From contig CM039462.1 in assembly GCA_022414725.1 (NCBI GenBank), positions 4,918,125 to 4,982,124 of the forward strand: DNA of 64,000 nt, in the 5' to 3' direction. The notes under the pieces are model-generated. The model ran no database searches. It was not told the DNA's origin and saw only the letters and a program-made list of their open reading frames with translations. Below are positions 37,989 through 48,700 of the stretch, one piece after another. This DNA is from Microglena sp. YARC. Its lineage: Eukaryota; Chlorophyta; Chlorophyceae; Chlamydomonadales; Chlamydomonadaceae. Positions within the stretch are counted from its first letter, which is position 1, and each line of letters opens with the position of its first letter. The position numbers and the translations under genes were made by a program.

Positions 37989-39650
37989 TTAAGTAGAACC
38001 ACCCATCCTGTGACGCCCCCACCCATCAGTTGATTTGACTGGGGACGTATTACCGGGGGGTAAAATGCTGGAGTTGTCATTGATGTAATAGCGACCCGAT
38101 TTGTACGCGAGCTGGTAATAGCGATCTGCTACACCACCCACATCTGCTACAAGGTCAAGGTGCCGTTGGAGGGCTGGCCAGGGGAGATTCACACTACGCT
38201 CACGAGCCATGACGCCATGGTCTAGCACTGGTGCACGCTCGGCCTCATATGACGACGCTACTGAGTTGGTCTTGTTCCAGATGTTGATGCCAAGCCAGTG
38301 CACAAGGCGCTCCACCCCAAGCTGACTGTGGAAGTATTTATTGGCCCAGCTGTTAGCGAACCCATGTGGACGCACTTCAATCAAAGCTGCCCCGTCCGGC
38401 AAGCAGAATGAGTTGAAGCATGCAGCACCATGTAGCCCCACCAGAACACTCGCATGCTCCATGAGCGCCATGTCCTCCACCATGCTGTGGCCAAACACAT
38501 GCGCAACACATCGGGCAGAGGTGTACTGCCGCGCTGGTGCAGGCAAGCCCTCCAGGTCAGCAGATGAGCTGGTAAATGTACCGCTCTGCCTAGACCACTT
38601 GTTGCACTCAGTCACCAGGTCATACTCGTTTACCAGGCGGCGAGAGGAGTTGCCGGTTTTTGTGGCAAAGACAACTCTCATCACATCATCACCTGCTCCT
38701 GACCAAGTCCCCTTGCCTCTGAATTCGGCTCCCTTAGCCTTTATCTGCGCTTCAAAGTGTTTCATCAGAAATCGTCCCGCCTTAACCACCCCATATGAAT
38801 CATCCCGGTTTCTGAATTTGCAAAGATGAGCCTGCTTGAAGCAGCGGCCTGAGAGGGGCTCTGCTACTAATGATTCGGAATTTTCAGAGGTTGAGGAGGA
38901 GGAGGAGATTGAGGAGGAGGGAGAGGAGGTTGAGGAGGAGGAGGAGGAGGAGGAAGAGGAGGAGGAGGAGGAGGAGTTAGCTGTCCCATGGCAGCCAGTA
39001 CGAGCTGACATGTCAGCAAGCGATATTGGTATACGATTGAAGACACTATCTAGGAAGATTTTGGTGTAAGTGGGTATCTTCAGCCCATGGGGAGTAGCCA
39101 CCACAGGGGCAAAGTCAGTTGACATTCCATTCTGTACTGCATGTGCTAGTCGCATGTACAGTTCTCCGTATGTCTCTCCCACATTGAACGGCCACCGGCT
39201 CCAGAGGACCACTGGCGCTATGCATTGCTCAAAGTCAGGGGGTGTACCACGCATGCCCTCGCAAACCTCTTCAGATGTGTTGGCGCGAATATTGACTGGA
39301 CTGCATGGCAAGTTATGGCCACGATGGAACTTGTCCCCGTTGCCTAGATGGCTGGGCCAGTTGAAATACATATCTGTCACATCGAACGTGGGTGGCTTCT
39401 CCAGGCTCAGGGTTGGGTTGTAGCGCGGGTCATATGTTATGATTTCTTGCTGGTCAAAGCAGACATCATTCAACGTCAAGCATCCCATTCCAGGCGTTTT
39501 AGGTAAAGTGCACCCAGACACTGCTGTTGTCGACTTCCTTGCAGCTTGTGCATCTGCGCCCCACAAGCAAGCCAAGCCAATCGCACTTGCATGCAGCAAA
39601 GCTCTGATGTACATCCCAAGAGATTCAGAGCGCAAGGGAGTAAGTTGCAA
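37989..39650 (-). CDS. GT61-family (DUF563) glycosyltransferase
   Basis: Single open reading frame of 553 codons, intact. It matches the glycosyltransferase family 61 C-terminal pattern: VLVGLHGAACFNSFCLPDGA at about residues 395-420, followed by LIEVRPHGFANSWANKYF. Upstream is VVLWSRWPFNVGETYGELYM. Residues 1-35 have a hydrophobic stretch (YIRALLHASAIGLACLW) preceded by basic residues, consistent with a signal anchor or signal peptide into the ER/Golgi; Met1 and Met13 are both possible starts. Family members transfer sugars such as xylose, arabinose or GlcNAc to glycans or proteins; the substrate here cannot be told. A poly-Ser insert of about 40 residues (about 222-265) comes from a (TCC)n expansion and splits the catalytic region from the N-terminal part. 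No intron is evident. The next gene upstream is unrelated. Confidence 0.85.
   Translation of the reverse strand: MQLTPLRSESLGMYIRALLHASAIGLACLWGADAQAARKSTTAVSGCTLPKTPGMGCLTLNDVCFDQQEIITYDPRYNPTLSLEKPPTFDVTDMYFNWPSHLGNGDKFHRGHNLPCSPVNIRANTSEEVCEGMRGTPPDFEQCIAPVVLWSRWPFNVGETYGELYMRLAHAVQNGMSTDFAPVVATPHGLKIPTYTKIFLDSVFNRIPISLADMSARTGCHGTANSSSSSSSSSSSSSSSTSSPSSSISSSSSTSENSESLVAEPLSGRCFKQAHLCKFRNRDDSYGVVKAGRFLMKHFEAQIKAKGAEFRGKGTWSGAGDDVMRVVFATKTGNSSRRLVNEYDLVTECNKWSRQSGTFTSSSADLEGLPAPARQYTSARCVAHVFGHSMVEDMALMEHASVLVGLHGAACFNSFCLPDGAALIEVRPHGFANSWANKYFHSQLGVERLVHWLGINIWNKTNSVASSYEAERAPVLDHGVMARERSVNLPWPALQRHLDLVADVGGVADRYYQLAYKSGRYYINDNSSILPPGNTSPVKSTDGWGRHRMGGST
38880..38985 (-). repeat. (TCC)n expansion encoding poly-Ser in the GT61 gene
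   Basis: In-frame trinucleotide repeat (GGA/GAG on +). The opposite strand reads poly-Glu, which is a shadow. Confidence 0.9.
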
Positions 39651-39944
39651 GCGGACGGGTTGACAGGATGGGGGGGGGATTGTCGCAAGACTGACGGCAG
39701 GGCAGGGCAGGGTTGTTCAGGACGCTGCGTCCTCGGTCGCAGACACAAGGTCGAAGAGTCTGTTGCGTCGCAGGATGCAACGTGGGGAGGGTCTGTTGAC
39801 CAGAAGGAAGGGTATACAATTTGTTGCGTCTCAGGCAGCAGAGCTGGGGGTCTTCCTGAAGTGCCCTGGTTCAGGGGCCACTTAGTTCTTCGGCGCCTGC
39901 TGGCAGTAAGGGAGGTGAGGGGACGAAAGATAAGTATTTTTTTA

Positions 39945-40040
39945 TGTAAGGAATTTCACCCAGGAGGTGGGTCTCTTGACACAAATTAGCGCCACCGAGG
40001 ATTCAGTTTGAATGGTGTTGCCAGTCCTACACAAGAGTAG
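39945..40040 (-). repeat. Dispersed repeat (GAGTGGCAACGCCATTCGAA family)
   Basis: Inverted copy of the repeat at 46100-46215, 49015-49085 and 49165-49275; the far end CCACCTCCTGGGGTGAAATT also matches pieces at 1990, 2395 and 57005. Confidence 0.65.
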
Positions 40041-40080
40041 GCGCATTTATAGTATAGACTTGACCTTGAAATATGTGTAT

Positions 40081-40275
40081 CAGGGTACTACTAAGCACGC
40101 GCAGCGGAGCGGTGCTGCGCTGCCTTTTTGAGCCCCTCTGCGCGGTTCGTGCAGTTTTTTCAACCCCCTGTGGGCGCAGCGCGCAGTTTTTGCGCCTTTT
40201 GCACTAAAAAGCGCTGGCCAATTTGACGTGTGTGCACTTTAAGCGCTGACCAATTTGGCAAGAAGTAGTACCCTG
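40081..40275. mobile_element. hAT-type MITE (CAGGGTACTA family), 8-bp TSD
   Basis: 195 bp, CAGGGTACTACTAAGC to GAAGTAGTACCCTG, flanks ATGTGTAT (40073-40080) and ATCTGTAT (40276-40283), 7/8. The interior is rich in GCGC (GGGCGCAGCGCGCAG) and is shared with two copies near 55.2 and 55.5 kb. Confidence 0.8.
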
Positions 40276-40624
40276 ATCTGTATACTGTCAGCAGCCCTAC
40301 AGCATTATTACATTCTGTACTCTGGAGTGTGGTGTAGTAGTGTGTATGCTACCCATGTTTACTCCGCCAGCAGACGGTGAACAGCCTGGGGTCTGATAGA
40401 TCCTGTACCGGATAACCAAACCAAACCAAACCAAACCAAACCAAACCAAGAAATTAGGACTTGCAAGTGCGCGACACCAAGTACAATCAAATATAATGTC
40501 ATGTGATCAAACTTTAGCGATACAATGTAAAGTATTTAAATTCTCCGCCTTTCTTTCCGAACCCTAGGTGGCGCTGGTTCGTGCCAAGGGTTCCCTCCTG
40601 GGTGAGTGTATGTAAGTCGTTACT

Positions 40625-40760
40625 GTCCAGGGGTAGCCAAATAGGCTAAAATTACTTGCTCAACCATGATAGCATGAGGGGCTAATAAGAATTAACTGAT
40701 GAACCGAATCCCAAACAGTGTTTTTTCAAAGGGGGGCCCAAGTTTGTGCTACAGTCATAA
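40625..40760 (-). repeat. Dispersed ~150-bp repeat (CCAAATAGGCTAAA family)
   Basis: Contains CCAGGGGTAGCCAAATAGGC, GCTCAACCATGATAGCATG, CTGATGAACCGAATCCCAAAC. Other copies in this window: 15895, 23125, 57455 and 57535 (same orientation); 27095, 43740, 44600, 50000, 53195, 56340 (inverted). Possibly a SINE; in the inverted sense it begins GCACGAACTCAGGGCC and has GGGTTCAGTTCATCA, weakly tRNA-like. Confidence 0.6.
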
Positions 40761-41328
40761 TCTAATTCGCGATTCTCATCACATTATTCAATAAGTTTGG
40801 TGAAAATCCTTTCAATAAGAACTGAATGTACACACCAGTTTAGGCTGCCCGAGGCTCAGGTGTTGAGGAAGGATGCGGAATTGCAGAGGGCAGTAGGGAA
40901 CGCTGGGATTAAGCATCCATAGATTTAAAGAGGACAACCAGAGGAGGGGCAGGGGGGGAGGCGATCTGAATCTTTGGTGTCGTGTATATCAGTATATATG
41001 GGATTCGCGCGCGTAAGCAGAAGAGCAATCGGCAGGTGGTCGGAATACAGACTGGAAGGGAGAATAGCTAGCGGCTAACAGCGTGATATGGCTATACATG
41101 ACGATTATTTCACAGATAAGTACTAGTAGAGAGAGGTCAGGCATTGTTGCATGGGAACTATCGGTATCGAGGTTTCGAGCTTCAAGTTCCGAGACACTCG
41201 AAGCTCGAAACCTCGAAGGGGTGGGATTTCGACTCCGATGAAGAAGAGGAGGAGGCAGAAGAAGAAGAATTGCCACCTGTGGTGGGATGTCAGGCTCCTT
41301 ATAGATTCCATGCATCAAACGCCCCCCT
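40761..41328. other. Intergenic; nothing firmly supported
   Basis: A short inverted repeat at 41165-41215 (GGTTTCGAGCTTCAAGTTCC with CTCGAAGCTCGAAACC) and a GAAGAAGAGGAGG stretch. Short open frames are unsupported. Confidence 0.5.
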
Positions 41329-42133
41329 TAGGGTGGATTTCCATAGGCCGTGGATGGGTCTGGATGGGTCGAAAAGTACGAACAACCGACGATCCATCCA
41401 GGCCTTACATTTCCACAGAGCCCCTGGATGATTCGTATTTGTACGGATTGTACCGACGAAACACCCAGCCACGAGACCCATCCAGATGGCAAAATCCATC
41501 CATGCCTTCGACCGAGGGGTGGATTGGATGAGTCTGGATGAGTCGCAAACTTTCCGGCGCATCCCGGCGCAGGCCGGCGCCGGTCGTGCTAGCGACCTGC
41601 CTTCTACCAGTTTCAATTCCCTCTCGTTCCCTCTGCTAGTTCGACCTCCCGAAATCTGCGACCTTCCTCAGTTTCCCCCCCCCTCTCAACCCGAAATCTG
41701 CGACCTCCCCCTGCTAGTGTCAATTCAATCTGCTAGTTTGACCTCACGAAATCTGTGACCTCCCTCTGCTAGTTTCACCTCCCGAATTGCGTCAGATCTG
41801 ATTCGAGGAACGACAAATCCAAGACTTTCTGCATCTTCAGATTCTTCGGCATCTAAGCCACAGTGGATGGCCAGGCGATCATTCCCCTGCGGACAAGTTG
41901 TCTTGCGCTGGAGCAATTGCTACAGCGCAAGTTATGGCACCCGGCCTACCCGGCCATTGCGGAACCAACCATGCCGCATTTCCACAGAAGCGGAACTGGA
42001 TGATCGACTGCTGTCGCCTGCGTACGGATGCACGAATCATCCATGACCCATCCACGAGACATAACCGAAAGTAAACCGATTTAGCGACCCATCCAGTACC
42101 ACACCCATCCACGGCCAATGGAAATCCACCCTA
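41329..42133. mobile_element. ~0.8-kb TIR element, no transposase seen
   Basis: The left end TAGGGTGGATTTCCATAGGC continuing CGTGGATGGGTCTGGATGGG is mirrored at the right end (GGCCAATGGAAATCCACCCTA), giving inverted arms of about 30-50 bp. Subterminal (GGATGGGT)/(CCATCC) repeats recur, as in many DNA transposons. No clear target duplication is visible and no long open frame. Unrelated to the smaller families here. Confidence 0.65.
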
Positions 42134-43260
42134 CTCAGCCCAATCAAAGCATGCATGGGTGCATGGAATTGCCTGCATCAGATCTGACTCCACCTCTGCC
42201 CCAACCCTCGGTCCCTCCCGTCCATGCATCCCAGATTAGGTCGACAGATAGGCTAGGATAGGCTCCGCTGTTCTCTGTTCTCTGCGCTGTCCTAACAGCG
42301 AACAGGCTGCTGGTATTCCCAACTCCCAGGTCCAACCCGAGGCCCGAGAACATCTGTGTGGCTGTGTGGCTGTTTTCAAACCGCGAAAACGACAAATTCG
42401 ACTATGCTGATCGTCATCCGAGCCCTATTCGCCTAGGGATATGCTGCATGCTGCATGTATGATCGGAACTCTTGCGACAGGAGCCGAGGAAGCCCGGGCA
42501 CGGGAACCAGATGCAGAGGCGCTGGTGCCAGCGAGACCCTTAGCAGAGCCAGCAGGGAGAATGCTTACGAAGCTGTGCGCCTGCGGCGCGGCGCAACACC
42601 AAATAAACTGGATGGTGCGGAGGGCGTTCCTGTAGAAAAGCGGGAGAAAAAATACCGACGCAGTAGATTTTTGGTCGTTTTTGACCGAAATGAAAACCGC
42701 AATAATGAAGCAAGGTTGGAGGGCGGGCCCTCGGCCTCCATGGGGGGTCCGCAGCGCAGCAGCGCATGACTAAGCCGAATTCCGTTGACTTGGCACTTCG
42801 TTCGAATTTTCAATTGCGCGAATTAGTAGAGCTGAATGTGGTGGGGTCGGTGCGATTGACCCAATGGTCACGCTAAGGCTTCCTTTTTCTTCTTCTAGCC
42901 CTAGCCCAGGCTCGCCCTAGCCGTAGATTTGTTAGCACGCATGCTGCGGCTAGGGCTGCCTTGGTATCGAGGCAGCGATATGGAAGTTGGAGGCGTAGTA
43001 TAGTAGTAGCCAAAGCGAAGCGAGGGTCGGCGAGGGTATAGTATAGCCAGCCCCTGCATATAGCGGTGTCCGGGCAAAATCCCCCAACCGAATCCAGATT
43101 GTGTGGTCATGTCGGGTCATGCTCTCGTGCATGGAGCCCATCCGAGACCGAGACGCTACTTTTTTTTGCTCCAGGCTCCAGGGCCCATCCGAGACCGAGA
43201 AGCTAATTTCCTTGGGGGAGGTTATGTCCTACATATATACTCTTCGACAATGTACCCAGC
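42134..43260. other. Intergenic upstream of copy C
   Basis: Holds a hairpin (CCCTAGCCG..CGGCTAGGG, about 42911-42957) and two short direct copies of CCCATCCGAGACCGAGA (43138, 43184). Small open frames at 42440-42770 are unsupported. Confidence 0.5.
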
Positions 43261-43268
43261 CTTTAATC

Positions 43269-43286
43269 TATCGACCACTGCCGATA
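43269..43286 (+). promoter_or_regulatory. Conserved dyad TATCG-N8-CGATA (copy C)
   Basis: TATCGACCACTGCCGATA, identical to copy A, 122 nt before the ATG at 43408. It is followed at about 43320-43365 by CGAACGAGGTTGCCAC and CAAGGTTACGGGTTTCC, also conserved in A. Confidence 0.55.
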
Positions 43287-43407
43287 CTCTTCTGTTTTTC
43301 GCATTCTTTCCCCCACCCCTCGAACGAGGTTGCCACATCCCAAGGTTACGGGTTTCCTCTCGGACGCCCCCTCTCGACCAATCCCCGTACTCGTTTCCAT
43401 GGTTTCC

Positions 43408-45394
43408 ATGGCGCGGAATCGGGCCCACGCACAGTGGGCCTTGGCTTCGTTAGTGCTTCTCCTGAGCTGCGGTGTCTCCCTGGTGTCCGGTGGAGCTATT
43501 TCTGTGACGAGCCGTGGCTCCGGCAGGGCCGTGCTCACGACTGATGAGCCCTGGAGCAGCTGCGGGTCAAGCGACAGTGCTGACTTCGGAAGATGCAAGA
43601 CCTGCGAGTCTTACTCAAGACCCAATGGCAAGGTATGTAAATATTTAATATACGTGAAATCCCTACAGTTTTCAATCTTTCACTAAAATAAAACACCGTA
43701 ACGCAGCCGTAACGTGAAGTTAAATTATCTGCAACTCACGGTCCCTGCACGATTTTGCGGGGTACTGTTCATCAATGCTTGTGTCTTAAACAACCTTACC
43801 TGATCTGAAGGTAGGGCGAGTTCCCATAGCCTATTGCAATAAATGGCTACACATGGACTGTAAAAACACGTTCGTGCAAAAAAAGGCTGTTGCCGTATTC
43901 TAGTCAAATGCTTCTCAATCCAGCCTCTTCTTATTAAGGGCGCCTGGAGACACGTCCCGAATGAAATTGTCCGAGTTCTGAATTGAATTGATTTCAATTT
44001 GATTTGATTTCATGTCGAGGTATTTTAATTTAACTTACTATTACATAATCAAATTGAATTGCATCTACCTGAACTGAATGCACGACGAAAATCTCACCAA
44101 ACAGAATGACACATTTGTTTTCCATTTTTCTTTTCTTCTTTGTGCATGATGCTCGTAAGTCCCCCGTGACTCCGTCAAGCCGAGGGTACATTTAAAGTCC
44201 AGTAGGGCACCAGGAAAAATGTAATCATCATAATTTAAAAGATTCGAGTTTTATTATTTTTGATTACATTGATTTAAATTTAATTGGTTTTAATTTAATT
44301 GCATTGCAGCATTGTTGAGTACAAAGAACGAGAAATGGCATTTTCACGGTTGTTGATTTTGAAGCAGTATTGAACGTGCCTGTAATGTTATGCATTGCAT
44401 ATATGTAGATGGACTTTATTGTCAAGAATTTGATGCACAAATAAAGAGACCAATCAGAGATCTGGTTGATTTGAGGGAATCTTTTGAAGGTATTGCATGT
44501 TTAGGCCCATCCCAGACCTTAACAGTACGTACCGTTCCGGCAGTTCGTGGCCTCCAGGCGGCCACGCTGGCAAATGGTGGCTCCGCGTCATAGTTGATTA
44601 TAATCATCATGCATATTGGAGCCACCAAGGTTGGGCAAGTCCATTAAGCCTGAGTTAGTTACGGCCTGGAGTGTCACATACATACACAACACAATATAAT
44701 ATTTGCACCATAAAACATAAATGTACTGCGTGTATGGGAATCGCAAGATGATATGCACATGCTATGATGATTCAGTTGTACACTCCCTATGCATTCTGCT
44801 TGCAAGATGGTGTGGCAGCCGAAATCTGCTAGACCATGTCGATCGAACCAAAACATAATTCCCTTATTAAAAAAACAAAAAAATGTAAATGTATACTCCC
44901 ACACTCCCGCGATGAACAGAACTGGGCCTGCGGCGACTATTGCATGGCTGACTCACTGGTCGGCAGTGATCACAGATACTCGGAGCCATGCTTTTCTTGC
45001 GTGGAAAAAGTCTCTACAGTAGAATACCCTCACGGTGAGTAACAGCTTTTATTCTTTTTTTCTTCTCGCAATGTTCATAAATCCCCCTTGACTCTGAGTC
45101 ATTCTTTTATTGCGTGGAGAAATTCTCTACAGAAGAATTCCATCACGGCGAGTAATGTTCTAATTGTTTTATTTATTTTTAATTAAATAAAAAAATCATA
45201 TCTCATTTTAAATGATCCAATATAAATTATGTATTAACTAATTCCCCTGTTCCTTTTTTATTCACGATGTGCACAACTCCCCCTTGACTCCATCGAGCCA
45301 CGGGCGCATTTGAAGTCCAGTAGGGCACCAGGAAAAACATCCTCATCCTCATCCTCATCCTCATCACCATCACCATCCTCATCCTCACCATCAC

Positions 45395-45425
<31 letters not shown>

Positions 45426-45723
45426 TCATCTCATCAATTTTCACCAATTCACCAATTCATGAACTCATGAACTCATGAACTCATGAACTCATGAACTCAT
45501 GAACTCATGAACTCATGAACTCATGAACTCATCAATTCATCAATTCATCAATTCATCAACTCATCAACTCATCAACTCATCAATTCATCAATTCATCAAT
45601 TCATCAATTCATCAACTCATCAACTCATCAACTAATCAACTCATGAACTCATCAATTCATCCATTCATCAATTCATCAATTCATCCATTCATCCATTCAT
45701 CAATTCATCAATTCATCAATTCA

Positions 45724-45766
<43 letters not shown>

Positions 45767-48700
45767 ACTAAGTACGGCCAGTCCAATTACCAGTGCATTA
45801 AAGGATTTGGGCCTGGTAGGTCTGGAGTATGAGATGATGGTTACATAAATAATCGGTCTGCGTGATTTTGCTTTCATTCTGGGTCGAGCAATAAATACAA
45901 TAATCGTTCTCATTTACATACAGGGTTTGGCCATAAGGGTATACAAATCCGCCTGGTTAATTATTAAATGGTAATTATTGAATGGACTGGTCCTCCAATA
46001 TGTCGATAGCCAATGGGCTGTATCGAATTAGGGTTGCAGCAGTTCGTTACACACGTATTAAATACCAAACATGAATTAAATTCAAAACCAAAATTGCAAT
46101 TCCTAAGTGCGCCTACTGTTTTGTAGGAGTGGCAACGCCATTCGAACTGAATCCTCGGTTTCGCTGGTTTGTGTCCAGAGACCCACCTCATGGGGTGAAA
46201 TTCCTTTCGCAAGTTTTTTTAAATGAAAATGAATTCAATGAATATTGAATGTTTGCTGCAGGTGATCCTTGGGGCTGTTCCGCCTGCCTCAAGACGGGGG
46301 CCTATATCAAGGAAACGGTTGGTGAGGCTGCAGCTGAAGAAGCGATGAACACGTGCATGCATTGCGTGAAGCAATTTGACAAATCTCCCGCTGGAATGAC
46401 GAGCGGCAGCTACCAGCAATATTGCTCGGGTTGCGCAGGTATGGTATATTGCAACTTGAGATACGGTTCTTGATTGATGCAAACAGATACAGATGCAGAC
46501 ACAAATAAATGTTGATACAGATACAGATACAAATAAGCATAGATGCAGGTAAAGATACAAATGAATATACACATATTTACAGATGCAAATGCAGATACAA
46601 AAGGAAAAACTCAGTTTATTAAAACCAGCTATCTCATCCCAGGCAGATGATTAATCACTCCATGTACTCCGTATGCCTGCAGGCATTCACGATTTGGAGT
46701 GGCAAGGCATATGCTTTGACTGCGTCATGAATTGTCATGATATTGATCAATGCGTTTATCGTGCGGAGAACAAACTGGCAATAGCAGGCTGCGGGAAGGA
46801 GCCTACACCTTCCGAAGATGACAAAGTTGACAAAGATGACGACTGTGATGACGACATCCCTCCCCCACCTCCACCTGAGGATGACTGTGACCACAGCACT
46901 CCCCCACCTCCACCTCCACCTCCACCTGAGGACGACTGTGACCACAGCCCTCCCCCACCTCCACCTGAAGACGACTGTGACAAAGTTCTGCCTGGGCATC
47001 CCTCTACGCCTGGGCATCCCCCTCCTCCCCCTCCCTCCCGCTCTTTTCTTACCCCCATCCCCCCCCCTCCCCCCTCCTCCCTCCCCTCCCCTCCTCCCTC
47101 CCCTCCCCCCCTCCCCTCCTCCCCCTCCTTCCCCCCCTCCCTGCCCCCCCCCCTCCCCCTCCTCCCTCCCCTCCCCTCCTCCCCCTCCCTTCCCCCCCCC
47201 CTGCCCCCCCTCCCCCTCCTCCTCCCCTCCCCCTCCTCCTCCCCCCCTCCCCTCCACCCCCTCCCCTCCCTCCCCCCCCTCCCCTCCTACTCCTCCCCCC
47301 CCTCCCCCTCTCCCTCCCCCCCTCCTCCTTTCCCTCCACCCCCTCCCCCTCCTCCCTTCCCCCCCTCCTCCCCTCCTCCCCCCCCCCTCCTCCCCCCCCC
47401 TCCCCCACCTCCTCCCCCACCTCCCCTACCTCCTCCCACCCCTCCCCTCCTCTCCCCCCCACCCCTCCCCCCCTCCCCCCTCCTCCCCCTCCTCCCCCCC
47501 CTCCCCTCCTCCCCCCTCCCTCCTCCTCCCCCCCCTCCTCCCTCCCCTCCCACCCCCTCCTCCTCTCCTCCCCCCTCCTCCCCCTCCACCCCTCCTACCT
47601 TCCCTCCCCCTCCTCCACCCCTCCCCCTCCACCCCCTCCACCCCCTCCAACCTTCCTTCCCCCCCCCCTCCTCCCCCTCCACCCCTCTCTCCCCTCCTCC
47701 CCCTCCAACCTTCCTTCCCCCCCTCCCCCTCCTCCCCCCCCTCCCCCTCCACCCCCTCCACCCCCTCCAACCTTCCTTCCCCCTCCCCCTCCTCCCTCCT
47801 CCCTCCTCCCCCTCCTCCACCCCCTCCCCACCTCCTCCCCCCCCTCCCCTACTCCCCCCCCCCCCTCCCCCCCTCCCCCTCCTCCCACCACCCCCTCCCC
47901 CCTCCCCCCCCTCCCCTCCCCCACCACCCCCTCCCCCTCCTCCCCTCTCCTCCCCCCCCTCCCTTACTCCTCCCCCCCTCCTCCCCCCCTCCCCTCCCCC
48001 TCCCCCCCTCCCCCCTCCCCCCCCTCCTCCCCACCCTCCACCCCTCCCCTCACCCCTCCACCCTCCCCACCCCCTCCCCCTCCCCCCACCCTCCACCCCC
48101 TCCCCCTCCACCCCCCCCTCCCCTACCTCCTCCCCCTCCTCCCCCCCCTCCACCCCCTCCCCCTCCTCCCCCCCTCCCCCTCCTCCCCCCCCTCCCTTAC
48201 CTCCTCCCCCACCACCCCCCACACCCCTCCGCCCCTCCCCCTCCTCCAAATGAAATTGGTGAACGTGCAAGTGATCCCCCTCCCCTCCTCCCCCTCCCCC
48301 CCCTCCCCCTCCTCCAATTGGCATTGGTGAACGTGCAAGTGATCCCCCTCCTCCTCCCCCTCCCCCTCCTCCCCCCCCTCCCCTTACCTCCTCCCCCCCA
48401 CCCCACCCACCCTCCTCCGCCCCTCCCCTACCTCCCCCTCCTCCAAATGAAATTGGTGAACGTGCAAGTGATCCCCCTCCCCCTCCCCTCCTCCAATCGG
48501 CATTGGTGAACGTGCAAGTGATCCCCCCTCCCCTCCCCTCCCCTCCCCCTCCCCCTCCCCCTCCCCCTCCCCCTCCCCTCCCCCTCCGCCCCCTCCCCCT
48601 CCTCCGATTGGAAATTGGTGAACGTGCAAGTGATCCCCCTCCCCCCCCCCCCCTCCTCCCCCTCCCCCTCCTCCCAACTGGAATTGCTGAACGTGCAAGT

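Noticed and set aside
38836..39069. Glu-rich plus-strand frame
   Set aside because: Opposite strand of the poly-Ser repeat in the GT61 gene.
41144..41430. Open frames around GAAGAAGAGG repeats upstream of the 0.8-kb TIR element
   Set aside because: They run into the element end and overlap in both strands; no protein texture.
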